Source of the DNA: JBAVOR01 sp049692255
GTDB taxonomy: Bacteria; Babelota; Babeliae; Babelales; JACPOV01
NCBI GenBank assembly: GCA_049692255.1
Contig: JBAVOR010000004.1
Span: 1-64,000 of the forward strand
Direction: 5' to 3'
DNA: 64,000 nucleotides
The notes under the pieces: generated by a model
What the model saw: only the letters and a program-made list of their open reading frames with translations
Told to the model about the DNA's origin: nothing
Databases searched by the model: none
Shown here: one piece after another, positions 28,101-36,030 of the stretch
How the letters are laid out: the number at the start of each line of letters is the position of its first letter
How positions within the stretch are numbered: position 1 is the stretch's first letter
Made by a program: the position numbers and the translations under genes

Positions 28101-28201
28101 AAAATAATGAGTTCACGCATACGCTCTTGTGCCTGCAAGCGAAATGAAGTTATTGCAAGTCCGCTACTCAAAAGAATATACGCAAGAAACCTATGCTTCA
28201 T
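25166..28201 (-). CDS. Large exported protein with caspase-like (clan CD) His/Cys pair and duplicated C-terminal module
   Basis: The chosen ATG (28201) has AGAGGA 6 bases upstream and a leader peptide (MKHRFLAYILLSSGLAITSF); a TTG two codons earlier is an alternative. About residues 280-350 of this 1011-residue protein look like a clan CD cysteine peptidase core: strand plus His in WSVYVSGHGQ (His288) and strand plus Cys in NVLFYNSCYIGA (Cys324), spaced 36 apart. Acidic residues near both could serve as the specificity pocket. The second half is a tandem duplication of about 245 residues, each copy starting VF(M/L)LTKTKIQ and ending ALPxNQHITT. The final 60 residues are Pro/Lys-rich. Likely a secreted or surface protease-like effector. 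Enzymatic activity is inferred. Confidence 0.65.
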   Translation of the reverse strand: MKHRFLAYILLSSGLAITSFRLQAQERMRELIILNDTHESPTSSNDLDAIAVQFWCAFAQKTAPIIASGEVVKNCFARKQLFDFLVSDEPITRESVQPFADYFPGYFNENVPLTVIEGERKTCKKVKNNEPITFQESKYIIGLLTDSLLNVNPNEWEISYMSDGYYVFVPKTYLDKTKQESTVPKPVDFQGDDDEWHLGLMYKPGAKKNNITGATYTFEDGKGILSDYHLIQESKNFKGQQEIYKTPPLVPLVQTVVINEKSIPQQSAQSERTNRELLPTWSVYVSGHGQKYSYIAGTDKEQFKQLLSFFNGQVNTNVLFYNSCYIGANLDIYKDLPPLNYIVIGGTVFADFTNSHGLFYGYNSNKPNEPILLSEKIDIHTRFDQFFPQIKEYFGFTQSESEKKEFAKIRSKKLNLEFQRAQGKSQTIGQTKAPNLVDIIGFVKITPTERQIAGVRLPGTEWFSPIDLPKNVFMLTKTKIQTAVVEEKPIVIKEPYTAILFNVSSDSLLSNKQYTYFVSINTSLVLDQPKIFTNTIVGDSVITIKDMKIVSQPLSKIFAGMLAAEETYRRSYVIQNLTVDTWWAEFELNTVLPIQFPDTKTISLSNVIVARNIQTPTHENRILIAFECKDKDGQSHYVYSLVDNKLSIERADINSMLQSAKVISKEQFEQSLAMYQLTEEDLALPRNQHITTDIKNVAISIAKKNRPVIKETGDLPKDVFLLTKTKIQMAATEDKPIVIKEPYTAIRFNIPSDSLLINKQNTYFLSINTSLVIDQPKRLINDIVGNSIITIKNMEISKPQPLSAIFAGMFAGMFAEQEETYQRAYVIQNLTIDKIDKSAMDELGNILRIDFSELEKLPEKLSLSNVIITRGTKNPVTQKTPVSITFGYNGDYIFAQGDLDKLLVDQESIGSMLKRAKPLSESRFKLGLKTYQLTEEDLALPHNQHITTNLEDVAISVAKKQREIPSAPTKTKLIMQQPNAPSEIKNPEPSTKHPQNPEIKPLPVESFEHVK

Positions 28202-28292
28202 ATACAATCCTCTTTTCCCCTCAATGAATATTTATATTCTGAGTATGTAAAAAGGGAAGGTGGAATTGCAATAGTTTTGCTGATTAGAGCGA

Positions 28293-29399
28293 TTATGTAA
28301 ACCGGAACATATGTTTGACGTACCCCCACATTCTTTGTAGCCAACTTTGCTGTGCATCATTTGTTGCATTCGAGCTGTGTGTATGTGCCGGTGATGACTC
28401 TGTACTTTGGGTATTGGCGCTATCTTTTGATGTGGCCAGGGTGGATTTTACGTATTGCCATGCTTTTTGCCACCAGCTTTGCTGCAATGGTTGCGGAATT
28501 TCTGGTGTATTGTACTTTTGCATGTATCGTTGGATGCATTGTTGATCATATTGTTGATCGAAACTAAAATACGGTGATCCCATTTGCCATTTTGTGAGAC
28601 GCACGCATATTTTTTTAGCGTTTTCTGTATCTGGGTTTTCTTTCGCTAGTAATGTTGCATATGCGCGTGCATAGGCATTACGAATTTCTGGATCTATGTT
28701 GGCCAGAAGATTAATCATATACGGTTCTGGAGGTAAGAGACCATAATTATGCGGTATGATAAAAAAGTTAGTTACAGTATTGTCCGCCAATGCATCTATG
28801 CTATTTGCCCCCTCTATTAACTTTAATAAGTCTTTCTTTTGCGTTAGTAATGGCCCAGGCATATCGGGAATAATTGCTTGCGAAGGGTGTTTGTTAGCCG
28901 TTAATAATAGTCCAACAAGATACGTAAATTGTTTGTCTAATGCTGTTACACTACTATTGTTAGTTAGATTTTCTGTGTCGATCTTTTCCTTAGAAGTTTG
29001 CAGAGTTTGGGTGATCTTTGCAAGCTGGGTTGTGCGTTGCTCTTCTTCCCATTCGCGCGCCTCTTCAATAAAGGTTGCTATTTCTGAATATAATTCTGAA
29101 AAAATCGTATCTAGTATTACCGATAGTTCCCCACTTAGTTTCCCAATAGGTTCTTGTAAGAATTTATAAGCAGCCTGTATCTCTTTAAATTTTTTATCAA
29201 CCTCAGGATTGCCCGGGTTTTTATCAGGGTGCCATGTGCGAGCAAGTGTATTATACTTTTTTTTAATATCATTTTTTGATGGAGAATCAGTAGAAGCAAA
29301 TCCTAATGTAACAAGAGCATTTCCTCGTTCCATGCCATGAAGAGTAAAAGAATTACCGATAATCATGGTTAATACAAGTAATAAGGCATACATATTCAT
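28293..29399 (-). CDS. Exported J-domain (DnaJ-like) protein
   Basis: The ATG at 29399 has GGAG 7 bases upstream; ATGs two codons either side are alternatives. Signal peptide MNMYALLLVLTMIIGNSF. A J-domain follows at about residues 25-80, with KKYNTLARTWHPDKNPG containing the HPD motif that stimulates Hsp70 ATPase. No Gly/Phe linker, zinc-finger or DnaJ C-terminal substrate domain: the remaining 280 residues are helical and unrecognised, ending in two similar Trp-rich blocks (QQSWWQKAWQYVKS and QQSWLQRMWGYVKH). An exported J-domain would have a host Hsp70 as its only evident partner; inference. Confidence 0.8.
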   Translation of the reverse strand: MNMYALLLVLTMIIGNSFTLHGMERGNALVTLGFASTDSPSKNDIKKKYNTLARTWHPDKNPGNPEVDKKFKEIQAAYKFLQEPIGKLSGELSVILDTIFSELYSEIATFIEEAREWEEEQRTTQLAKITQTLQTSKEKIDTENLTNNSSVTALDKQFTYLVGLLLTANKHPSQAIIPDMPGPLLTQKKDLLKLIEGANSIDALADNTVTNFFIIPHNYGLLPPEPYMINLLANIDPEIRNAYARAYATLLAKENPDTENAKKICVRLTKWQMGSPYFSFDQQYDQQCIQRYMQKYNTPEIPQPLQQSWWQKAWQYVKSTLATSKDSANTQSTESSPAHTHSSNATNDAQQSWLQRMWGYVKHMFRFT

Positions 29400-29483
29400 A
29401 CGCATACTCCCTCATGAAAAGCGTCGTTATTCTTAAGTATGCCTATGATATTCGAGAGAATACAATAGTTTGAAGCAGGATTG

Positions 29484-30938
29484 TTATTGCAGTTTCTTTT
29501 TAAATAGTTCTGTAAGTAGTTTGGGGTTGCCCTTACCTTTGGTTGCCTTCATTGCTTCGCCCACAAAAAAGCCGAACAGTTTTTGCTCGCCACCTTTGTA
29601 GCGCGCAACTTCTGCACTGCTTTGTGCCAGAATAGCGTCAACAATAGATTCTAGTTCGTCACTAGAGCCCATCTGTTCTAAACCTAATTCTTTTACCAAA
29701 GCATCAGCGTGTTTGCCAGTTTGTGCAATAACGGTAAATATCTGCTTAGCCCCTTGATTGTTAATGGCCCCTGCTTCTAACAGTTTCATCAATTCAGCCA
29801 AATGGCGTGGCGTAATACGGCATTGTGCAATGGATATCTTTTCATTTTTGATCAGTTCCATGATATCACGCAAAATCCAATGCACGGTTCCTTTGCTCGG
29901 GTGAATCGTGAGCGCTTCTTGTGTGTACGCTGCCAGTTGCGGATCTTCTACAATAATCTCTGCCTCATAGGGGGTCAGGCCAAAGTGCGCGCAGAAATAA
30001 TCGAACAGTTCGAATGGCAAACGCGGTAATGCTGCTTGAATATCAGTAATACGCGCTGCACTAATCGTAATTGCAGGCAGATCGGGTTCTTGCATGTATC
30101 GATAATCAGCCGCCTCTTCTTTAGAACGCATAACCACCGTCTCATGTTCTTTGGTATCCCATAGACGCGTTTCTTGTCTAATTTTGTGCCCCGCTTCTAT
30201 TGCGGTAATTTGGCGTTCTATCTCATATTCAATTGCATCACTAATGAATTTGAATGAGTTGATATTTTTGAGCTCAACTCTGGTGCCAAACGTTGATTGT
30301 CCTTTTTTACGTACTGAAATATTGGTGTCAGCACGGAATGCACCTTCTTCCATATTTCCAGAACATATTCCTAAATGTTGTACCAATGCGCGCAATGCTT
30401 TTAAATAAGCGCGTGCTTCAAACGCATTAGCAATATCAGGCTGACTTACAATTTCAAGCAATGGGGTGCCAGCACGGTTCAGATCAACAAAGCTTTCGGT
30501 GCCTGCGTGGGTACTTTTACCCGCATCTTCTTCAATGTGAATACGAATAAGACGTATTTTTTTTACCGAACCATTTTCTAAACGAATAGACACGTGCCCA
30601 TCGGTGCATATAGGCAGCCGTTGTTGTGTAATCTGGTAGCCTTTGGGAAGGTCAGGATAAAAGTAATGTTTGCGGTCAAATTCGGTATGCGATGTAATGG
30701 TTGAATGGGTACCGATACCGGCCATAATTGCATACTCAATTACTTTTTCATTAAGTACTGGCAATACTCCGGGATACCCCGTGCAAATGGGACAGATAGT
30801 ACTGTTCGGTTCAGCGTTCGGGTTGTTAGGGCACGCACAAAATATTTTTGTGTTAGTGGCGAGTTGCACGTGCACTTCGATGCCAATAACTGCTTCGTAG
30901 GTATTAAACCGTTCTAATGCTGATTGTTTTTCGCTCAT
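29484..30938 (-). CDS. gatB: Aspartyl/glutamyl-tRNA(Asn/Gln) amidotransferase subunit B
   Basis: Kinase and tRNA-binding subunit of GatCAB, which converts Glu-tRNA(Gln) (and often Asp-tRNA(Asn)) to the amidated form. The start at 30938 (MSEKQSALERF) fits the family; upstream Met codons are possible. Signatures: YEAVIGIEVHVQLATNTKIFC, a Cys pair set (CACPNNP...CPICTGYPG), the long HYFYPDLPKGYQITQ stretch, and the C-terminal YqeY-like tail domain (helical) ending KGNPKLLTELFKKKL. gatA and gatC are not in this window. About 484 residues, normal length. Confidence 0.96.
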   Translation of the reverse strand: MSEKQSALERFNTYEAVIGIEVHVQLATNTKIFCACPNNPNAEPNSTICPICTGYPGVLPVLNEKVIEYAIMAGIGTHSTITSHTEFDRKHYFYPDLPKGYQITQQRLPICTDGHVSIRLENGSVKKIRLIRIHIEEDAGKSTHAGTESFVDLNRAGTPLLEIVSQPDIANAFEARAYLKALRALVQHLGICSGNMEEGAFRADTNISVRKKGQSTFGTRVELKNINSFKFISDAIEYEIERQITAIEAGHKIRQETRLWDTKEHETVVMRSKEEAADYRYMQEPDLPAITISAARITDIQAALPRLPFELFDYFCAHFGLTPYEAEIIVEDPQLAAYTQEALTIHPSKGTVHWILRDIMELIKNEKISIAQCRITPRHLAELMKLLEAGAINNQGAKQIFTVIAQTGKHADALVKELGLEQMGSSDELESIVDAILAQSSAEVARYKGGEQKLFGFFVGEAMKATKGKGNPKLLTELFKKKLQ

Positions 30939-31043
30939 GGGAAATAGCATCCTTTCAAAGGCGGGCAATATTTTGCATAACTATAGCAAAATCCAGGCTT
31001 CACATGAAGCTTCGCTGGGTGAACACAGAAAAATTCATACTAT

Positions 31044-32390
31044 TTATTGATTACCGTGGCTACCATTTGAACCATTAGATCCAGAGGAATTAGTTTGCGC
31101 AGATGAAGCATTTGCGGTATTTGCAGAACCGGCTTTTTTCTGAATCGATTCAAAAAATTCAGCATTCGTTTTATGCTTTTTCATTTTATCGATCAAGAAT
31201 TCAATGCCTTCATTGGTATTCATCGTAGATAAGAATTTACGCAATACCCATGATTTGTTCAACTCATCTTCAGGTAATAATAACTCTTCGCGACGGGTAC
31301 CAGAAATTGGTAAGTCAAATGCAGGGAATACACGTTTGTTCGATAACTTACGACTCATGTGCAGTTCCATGTTGCCAGTACCTTTAAACTCTTCGTAGAT
31401 GACTTCATCCATACGAGAGCCGGTTTCTACCATGGCACTACCAATAATGGTGAGAGAACCTGCTTCTTCTGTGCTACGCGCAGCACCAAAGAATCGTTTT
31501 GGTCGCTGTAATGCATTCGCATCGATACCACCAGTCAATACTTTACCAGATGCGGGCATCATGGTGTTGTATGCACGGGCTAAACGAGTGATCGAATCGA
31601 GTAAGATAACTACATCTTTTTTTACTTCAACCAAGCGCTTTGCTTTTTCAAGCACAATTTCTGCCACTTGCACGTGACGTTCAGCTGGTTCATCGAACGT
31701 AGAACTGATTACTTCGGCATTTGCGCCTTTAATAGTACGACGCATATCAGAAACTTCTTCAGGGCGTTCATCGATGAGTAGAATGATAAGATAAATATCA
31801 GGGTGATTAGTTAATAAGCTTTGCGCAATCTCTTTCATAAGCACCGTTTTACCGGTCTTTGGTGGCGCTACAATTAAGCCACGTTGCCCCTTACCAATCG
31901 GCGTAAATATATCCATTAACCGAGTTGAAAGGTATGCGGGGTGCGCTTCTAAAATAAATTTTCTGTCGGGATGAAGCGGGGTCAACCGGTCAAAAATAGG
32001 ACGATCTGCTAATACAGCAGGGTCTAGCTCGTTCACGCTATTGATTTTAAGAAGGGCAAAATATTTTTCTCCATCTTTTGGCTTACGGATAACTCCTTTG
32101 ACCATATCCCCCGTGCGTAATGCAAACCGGCGAATTTGTGAAGGAGAGACGTAAATATCATCAGGGCCTGAGACGTAATCGAAACGGGCTGAGCGTAAGA
32201 AACCAAATCCATCGGGGAGCCGTTCAAGGACACCCTCGACTTCGATTTCTTTATCAGGGTTTTCCTGAATCTCAGCTATGCGCCTAACCAGCTCTTCTTT
32301 GGTCATAAGGCTGGCTCCTATCAAGCCTACGCGACGAGCCAGATGATTTAAATCGGCAAGTGTTAACTGTTTTAGTTCTTCTATTGCCAT
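31044..32390 (-). CDS. rho: Transcription termination factor Rho
   Basis: Hexameric RNA-dependent ATPase that ends transcription. 448 residues. N-terminal SAP-like helices (ADLNHLARRVGL), then the cold-shock-like RNA-binding domain (EGVLERLPDGFGFLRS, DIYVSPSQIRRFALRTGD). Walker A is APPKTGKTV, Walker B VVILLDSITRLARA, and the Q- and R-loops are recognisable (GGIDANALQRPKRFFGAARS; GSRMDEVIYEEFKGTGNMEL). The C-terminal tail is Ser/Gly/Asn-rich and low complexity. The 223-base upstream region contains two imperfect hairpins (CACCAAC/GTTGGTG around 32434-32460; GAAAGA/TCTTTC around 32505-32555) whose role is unclear; autoregulation is possible. Confidence 0.97.
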   Translation of the reverse strand: MAIEELKQLTLADLNHLARRVGLIGASLMTKEELVRRIAEIQENPDKEIEVEGVLERLPDGFGFLRSARFDYVSGPDDIYVSPSQIRRFALRTGDMVKGVIRKPKDGEKYFALLKINSVNELDPAVLADRPIFDRLTPLHPDRKFILEAHPAYLSTRLMDIFTPIGKGQRGLIVAPPKTGKTVLMKEIAQSLLTNHPDIYLIILLIDERPEEVSDMRRTIKGANAEVISSTFDEPAERHVQVAEIVLEKAKRLVEVKKDVVILLDSITRLARAYNTMMPASGKVLTGGIDANALQRPKRFFGAARSTEEAGSLTIIGSAMVETGSRMDEVIYEEFKGTGNMELHMSRKLSNKRVFPAFDLPISGTRREELLLPEDELNKSWVLRKFLSTMNTNEGIEFLIDKMKKHKTNAEFFESIQKKAGSANTANASSAQTNSSGSNGSNGSHGNQ

Positions 32391-32613
32391 GAATAAAGGT
32401 CTCCTTGCAAAAAATAGAAATTACACCAACTTTAAAAAAGTTTTTTAGATTGTGTTGGTGGATGTGTATTCAAATGAAATTTTTGTCACGCGTAGTAAAG
32501 AAAGATCCCTTGGTCACTGATAGAAGCAGTAAAACTGTTCCTACTGGTCTTTCACTCTAATAATAATAATTCTTGTTAGCAAAAGGCAATAGTTTGGATA
32601 AATTTAAATAGAA

Positions 32614-33498
32614 TTAATTATGTTGCCCTTTATACAACAAGAGCATAATAGGGCTTGCCATATAAATAGAAGAATATGCACCGAACACAATACCTACCAA
32701 TAAGGCTAGAGAAAGGTCACGCAACGCCTCGCCACCAAAAACGGCCAAGGCAATAACCACCAGAGTAGTTGCAAAGGCGGTTAAAACCGTACGACGCAGC
32801 GTCTGGTTCAAGCTCATATTGGTAATATCATAGGGGGTCATATGCTTGTGGAGAGCAAGATTTTTGCGAATCTGAGCAAAAATAACAATGGTATCGTTAA
32901 CGGAATACCCCAATACTGCCAAAATAGCACCAATAACATTAATAGAGATTTCTTTATCAAAGATCAAAAAGAATAATAAAATAGCAATCGCATCATGAAA
33001 CAGGGATATAAGAGCCCCTGCGCCAAAGGAAAAAGACCAGAAGCGTACACCGATATAGATCATCATAAGGATGAGGGATATGAGGACCGCCTTTAACGAA
33101 TTCCAGCTCAGTGTTTGTCCAATAGCCTGTCCGATACTATCGATTTGTAATAGTTGCACCGATTGGCCGAGCTCTTTTTCTAACGTGGTTCGCATACGCT
33201 CGCCTGAGTTTGCTACATCATCAGAGGTTTCTTTGACGCGGACTAAGAGTTCCTGCGGGCCGAACTCGCGCGTAGTTACCCCTTCCCAGCCATCATGTTC
33301 AAGCGCGCTAATGACATTCGTGCTCGATACTGGTTGGGCGAACTTAAATAACCCTTGAGTCCCGCCGCTAAATTCAATACTGTACGTAAAAGCATGACCG
33401 CGTGTTGCCCGTTTGTAGAGTACTAAGCCGATAAAGCTTACCATCATTAAAGCTGAAAAGAAGGCATACACGTAACGATATTTTAAAAAATTGATCAT
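32614..33498 (-). CDS. secF: Protein translocase subunit SecF
   Basis: Inner-membrane partner of SecD that uses the proton gradient to help proteins leave the Sec channel. The 294-residue product has one TM at the N-terminus (YAFFSALMMVSFIGLVLY), a periplasmic domain opening with the conserved FSGGTQG, and five C-terminal TM segments with GYSVNDTIVIF and the LNQTLRRTVLTAFATTLVV motif that are characteristic of SecF. secD is not next to it in this window, so it must lie elsewhere. Upstream on the same strand is rpmA. Confidence 0.95.
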   Translation of the reverse strand: MINFLKYRYVYAFFSALMMVSFIGLVLYKRATRGHAFTYSIEFSGGTQGLFKFAQPVSSTNVISALEHDGWEGVTTREFGPQELLVRVKETSDDVANSGERMRTTLEKELGQSVQLLQIDSIGQAIGQTLSWNSLKAVLISLILMMIYIGVRFWSFSFGAGALISLFHDAIAILLFFLIFDKEISINVIGAILAVLGYSVNDTIVIFAQIRKNLALHKHMTPYDITNMSLNQTLRRTVLTAFATTLVVIALAVFGGEALRDLSLALLVGIVFGAYSSIYMASPIMLLLYKGQHN

Positions 33499-33549
33499 GC
33501 GAGGCTCTCTCCGGTCAAAAAAAGTATTGTGCTTCTAAGATCAGCAGAT

Positions 33550-33804
33550 TTATGGAGTAACAACAGAAACGTATTTGCGTCCCTTTGCTCCATAATGGAA
33601 CTTAACGACACCTGGTGCTTTTGCAAAAAGCGTATGGTCGCTACCGATACCAACAGATGCGCCTGCATTAACGCGGGTGCCACGTTGACGAACGATAATT
33701 TCGCCCCCGGTTACTTCTTGGCCGTCAAATAATTTAATGCCGAGTCGCTTGCTTACGCTATCACGACCATTTGAGGTGGAGCCGCCGGATTTACTGGTTG
33801 CCAT
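33550..33804 (-). CDS. rpmA: 50S ribosomal protein L27
   Basis: 84 residues, the usual length. N-terminal basic stretch reaching the peptidyl-transferase centre, with GGSTSNGRDSVSKRLGIK, followed by GGEIIVRQRGTRVNAGASVG and GSDHTLFAKAPGVVKF. AAGGAT precedes the ATG. No extra N-terminal prepeptide of the Firmicutes type. rplU (L21), its usual neighbour, is not adjacent here. Confidence 0.97.
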   Translation of the reverse strand: MATSKSGGSTSNGRDSVSKRLGIKLFDGQEVTGGEIIVRQRGTRVNAGASVGIGSDHTLFAKAPGVVKFHYGAKGRKYVSVVTP

Positions 33805-33859
33805 GGGTTGTTATCCTTAATGACTGTATAATTTGATTACGGTGAAAAGATAAGTAAAT

Positions 33860-34633
33860 TTACTCTTTAGTGTTACTCAAGTTTTTAATAAAGTCAATTG
33901 ACCACTCACTGTTCCCCAGATCTGGCATCTGGAGCTTTTGCCAGGCTTCAAATGCTGCTGGAAAGTGAGGGTGTGCCAGCTTGAGCAGCCCAAATGCATA
34001 GGTGCGAATTTCTTGCTGGGCTCCTTGGGCTAAGCGTAACTTTAAGAAATGGAACAGAGAGTGCAGGTTCGCGGTATAGATAAATTCGGTATAAATAGAG
34101 ACCGGCAATACCCCCCGTGCTTGTTCGCGCGCGACCCCTTGTGCGAGTAACTGTTCATAGGTTTGGTAGCTGTTGGTAACCGCTTGTTGATACAAAGCGC
34201 GCATCGTTTCATTTTCAAATGCGCCAACCGATGACTGCTTGTTGACTGTGTCTTGGTAGCGCCAGTGGGAGGGGATATAAAATTCTACCTTTGCTTTGAC
34301 GAAGCGGTAGCTAATTTCATTAAACGAGTTCGTGCGATGGCGCATCCATTCGCGCGCAACAAAAATAGGAGCCTTCACGCGGAAAGAGAGTTGATTGTGT
34401 TCAAAGGGGCTCGTGTGATTATGTTCCATGAGAAAGCGAATTAATTGCTTATCGCGTTCACTTAACGTTGTTGAAACTTTACCATACGATACGCGTGCTG
34501 CATTGGCAATATCAAGGTCTGACCCTGAAACACGAACTAACTCTAATGAGCTAATGCCATCGTTTAGAGGATCGAGTTTTAATTGTTCGCTATTAGACGC
34601 GCTTTCTGTTTGATTTTTTTGAAACGTTTCCAT
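33860..34633 (-). CDS. thyX: Flavin-dependent thymidylate synthase
   Basis: Makes dTMP from dUMP with methylene-tetrahydrofolate, FAD and NADPH, instead of ThyA. The chosen ATG at 34633 has AAAGG 8 bases upstream; a GTG two codons earlier is the alternative. The ThyX motif RHRTNSFNEISYRF is complete, and LMEHNHTSPFEHNQLSFRVKAPIFVARE gives the substrate loop (shown in part: HNHTSPFEH). ARGVLPVSIYTEFIYTAN carries the second conserved Arg. 257 residues, normal length. Confidence 0.96.
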   Translation of the reverse strand: METFQKNQTESASNSEQLKLDPLNDGISSLELVRVSGSDLDIANAARVSYGKVSTTLSERDKQLIRFLMEHNHTSPFEHNQLSFRVKAPIFVAREWMRHRTNSFNEISYRFVKAKVEFYIPSHWRYQDTVNKQSSVGAFENETMRALYQQAVTNSYQTYEQLLAQGVAREQARGVLPVSIYTEFIYTANLHSLFHFLKLRLAQGAQQEIRTYAFGLLKLAHPHFPAAFEAWQKLQMPDLGNSEWSIDFIKNLSNTKE

Positions 34634-34740
34634 TTGCACTGCCTTTATTAGGTAGAATATATATTATGTACATAACCATACACCAAACCGGGGCGGTATG
34701 CACCATATTTGTAGCCCCTTTTGAAAAACAGGAGCATTGG

Positions 34741-35211
34741 ATGTATGCTATGACTAATATGAAATATCACGTAGCGCTTCTTTTTAACTCGCTATTGTTT
34801 TACGGTGCGCCTGCATTCAGTATGTCATATATGGCGAATCAACGGTTTGTTTGTACTCTGCAATCAGATAATTTATTCAAAGAAATCTATACTTTCAAAA
34901 ACGAATTAAGGCCATACGTCGTGCACCGATTTATTGGCGACAATGAACTCGATGGCTTAGTTATGGTAAATGAAAAAGTGTTTAGAGAATTAATAGAACA
35001 AAAGAATGCGCATCGTGCTGAGAATCATCAGTTACGACAAACGATTGAAAAAATCCTGAACGAACAGAACTCCTTAAAAGAGGCAAATAAGCTACAGCAT
35101 CAGTATATACTGATGCTGCAACAATATGTTGAATGGTGCTCCCGTTCTTTAAAATGGGGAGCGTACCTGTTACGCTGGTATGCGGATAAACGCAACCCCC
35201 AAAAGAAATAA
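34741..35211 (+). CDS. Small exported or membrane-anchored coiled-coil protein
   Basis: Not recognised. The ATG at 34741 follows AGGAG at 6 bases; an upstream in-frame ATG at 34666 lacks a ribosome site. The N-terminus (MTNMKYHVALLFNSLLFYGAPAFS) looks like a leader. A region around 75-120 (QKNAHRAENHQLRQTIEKILNEQNS in part) predicts a coiled coil, followed by an amphipathic Trp/Tyr-rich end (SLKWGAYLLRWYADKRN). The 156-residue product is followed by a YfiH-family gene 13 bases away and is probably co-transcribed with it. Confidence 0.6.
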   Translation: MYAMTNMKYHVALLFNSLLFYGAPAFSMSYMANQRFVCTLQSDNLFKEIYTFKNELRPYVVHRFIGDNELDGLVMVNEKVFRELIEQKNAHRAENHQLRQTIEKILNEQNSLKEANKLQHQYILMLQQYVEWCSRSLKWGAYLLRWYADKRNPQKK

Positions 35212-35224
35212 AAAAGTAATACCT

Positions 35225-35950
35225 ATGCAGATAATTCAGAACGATAAACTCTCGCTTTTTTTTGGCGCCAAGCAGCATGCATTCGATCCGATAGTAGTAC
35301 GCGAGAGCGGGCGTGCAACTGAGTTCTTTGCGCAAGAGCCATTTCTCGCCCTTAAACAGCAGTTGCAGGCAGATGCATTATTCGTCGATTATCAAGTACA
35401 TGGTGTTGATGGAGTACTATTAAAAAAAGAAGCGAGTGCACTTATTCCTTCCCCTTTGACTCCTATGGCAGATTTTATTGTTACCGACATACCCCGCTTA
35501 GCGGTGGCAGTAACTACTGCTGATTGTGTGCCAGTAATTATCTATCATGAACTGATGGGTGTAGTAGCAGCAGTGCATGCGGGCTGGCGTGGTTCTGTCA
35601 ATGGTATCGTGCGGCATGCAGTAGAGGCAATGAAGACCCATTTTGCAGTTGATAGTGCAGGGTTACGTGCATTCATTGGCCCGTGTGCCCGTGCGTGTTG
35701 TTATGCAGTGGGTGCAGAAGTAATTGAAGCATTAGCGACGCGACCAGCATTTTTGTCTGAGCGTAGCACTGGTGTGTATTGCGATTTGGTAGCACTCAAT
35801 ACTACGCAGTTGATCGAAATAGGTGTGCCTGCCAACGCTATTGATGTTCGCTATGCAACATGTACCATCTGTTCAACTGATTGGTATTCTTATCGGCGCG
35901 ATCGTACCCCGCTGCGCCAACTTAGTGGGATTGTAATACACGAGCGCTGA
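35225..35950 (+). CDS. YfiH/LACC1-family protein (purine nucleoside phosphorylase / polyphenol oxidase family)
   Basis: The 241-residue product (ATG at 35225) belongs to the YfiH/PgeF family, whose members are multicopper-like or purine nucleoside phosphorylase/deaminase enzymes; E. coli YfiH has also been linked to peptidoglycan precursor proof-reading. Conserved zinc-site residues are visible: the Cys in TTADCVPVII, the His in AAVHAGWRG, and the CTICSTDWYSYRRD tail. FIGPCARACCYAVG is the usual conserved block. Direction and gap suggest an operon with the coiled-coil gene before it; secA begins about 80 bases later. Confidence 0.85.
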   Translation: MQIIQNDKLSLFFGAKQHAFDPIVVRESGRATEFFAQEPFLALKQQLQADALFVDYQVHGVDGVLLKKEASALIPSPLTPMADFIVTDIPRLAVAVTTADCVPVIIYHELMGVVAAVHAGWRGSVNGIVRHAVEAMKTHFAVDSAGLRAFIGPCARACCYAVGAEVIEALATRPAFLSERSTGVYCDLVALNTTQLIEIGVPANAIDVRYATCTICSTDWYSYRRDRTPLRQLSGIVIHER

Positions 35951-36030
35951 TTTTTATTTGTGACGCAATGGCATCTGTGGTACATTGAAAAGAGTTAAAA
36001 ATTATATGTATCCTTGTACAAGGTGTTTTT

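Noticed and set aside
32391..32613. Structured RNA or riboswitch upstream of rho
   Set aside because: Two imperfect inverted repeats are visible but match no known element and lack a T run; noted under rho instead.
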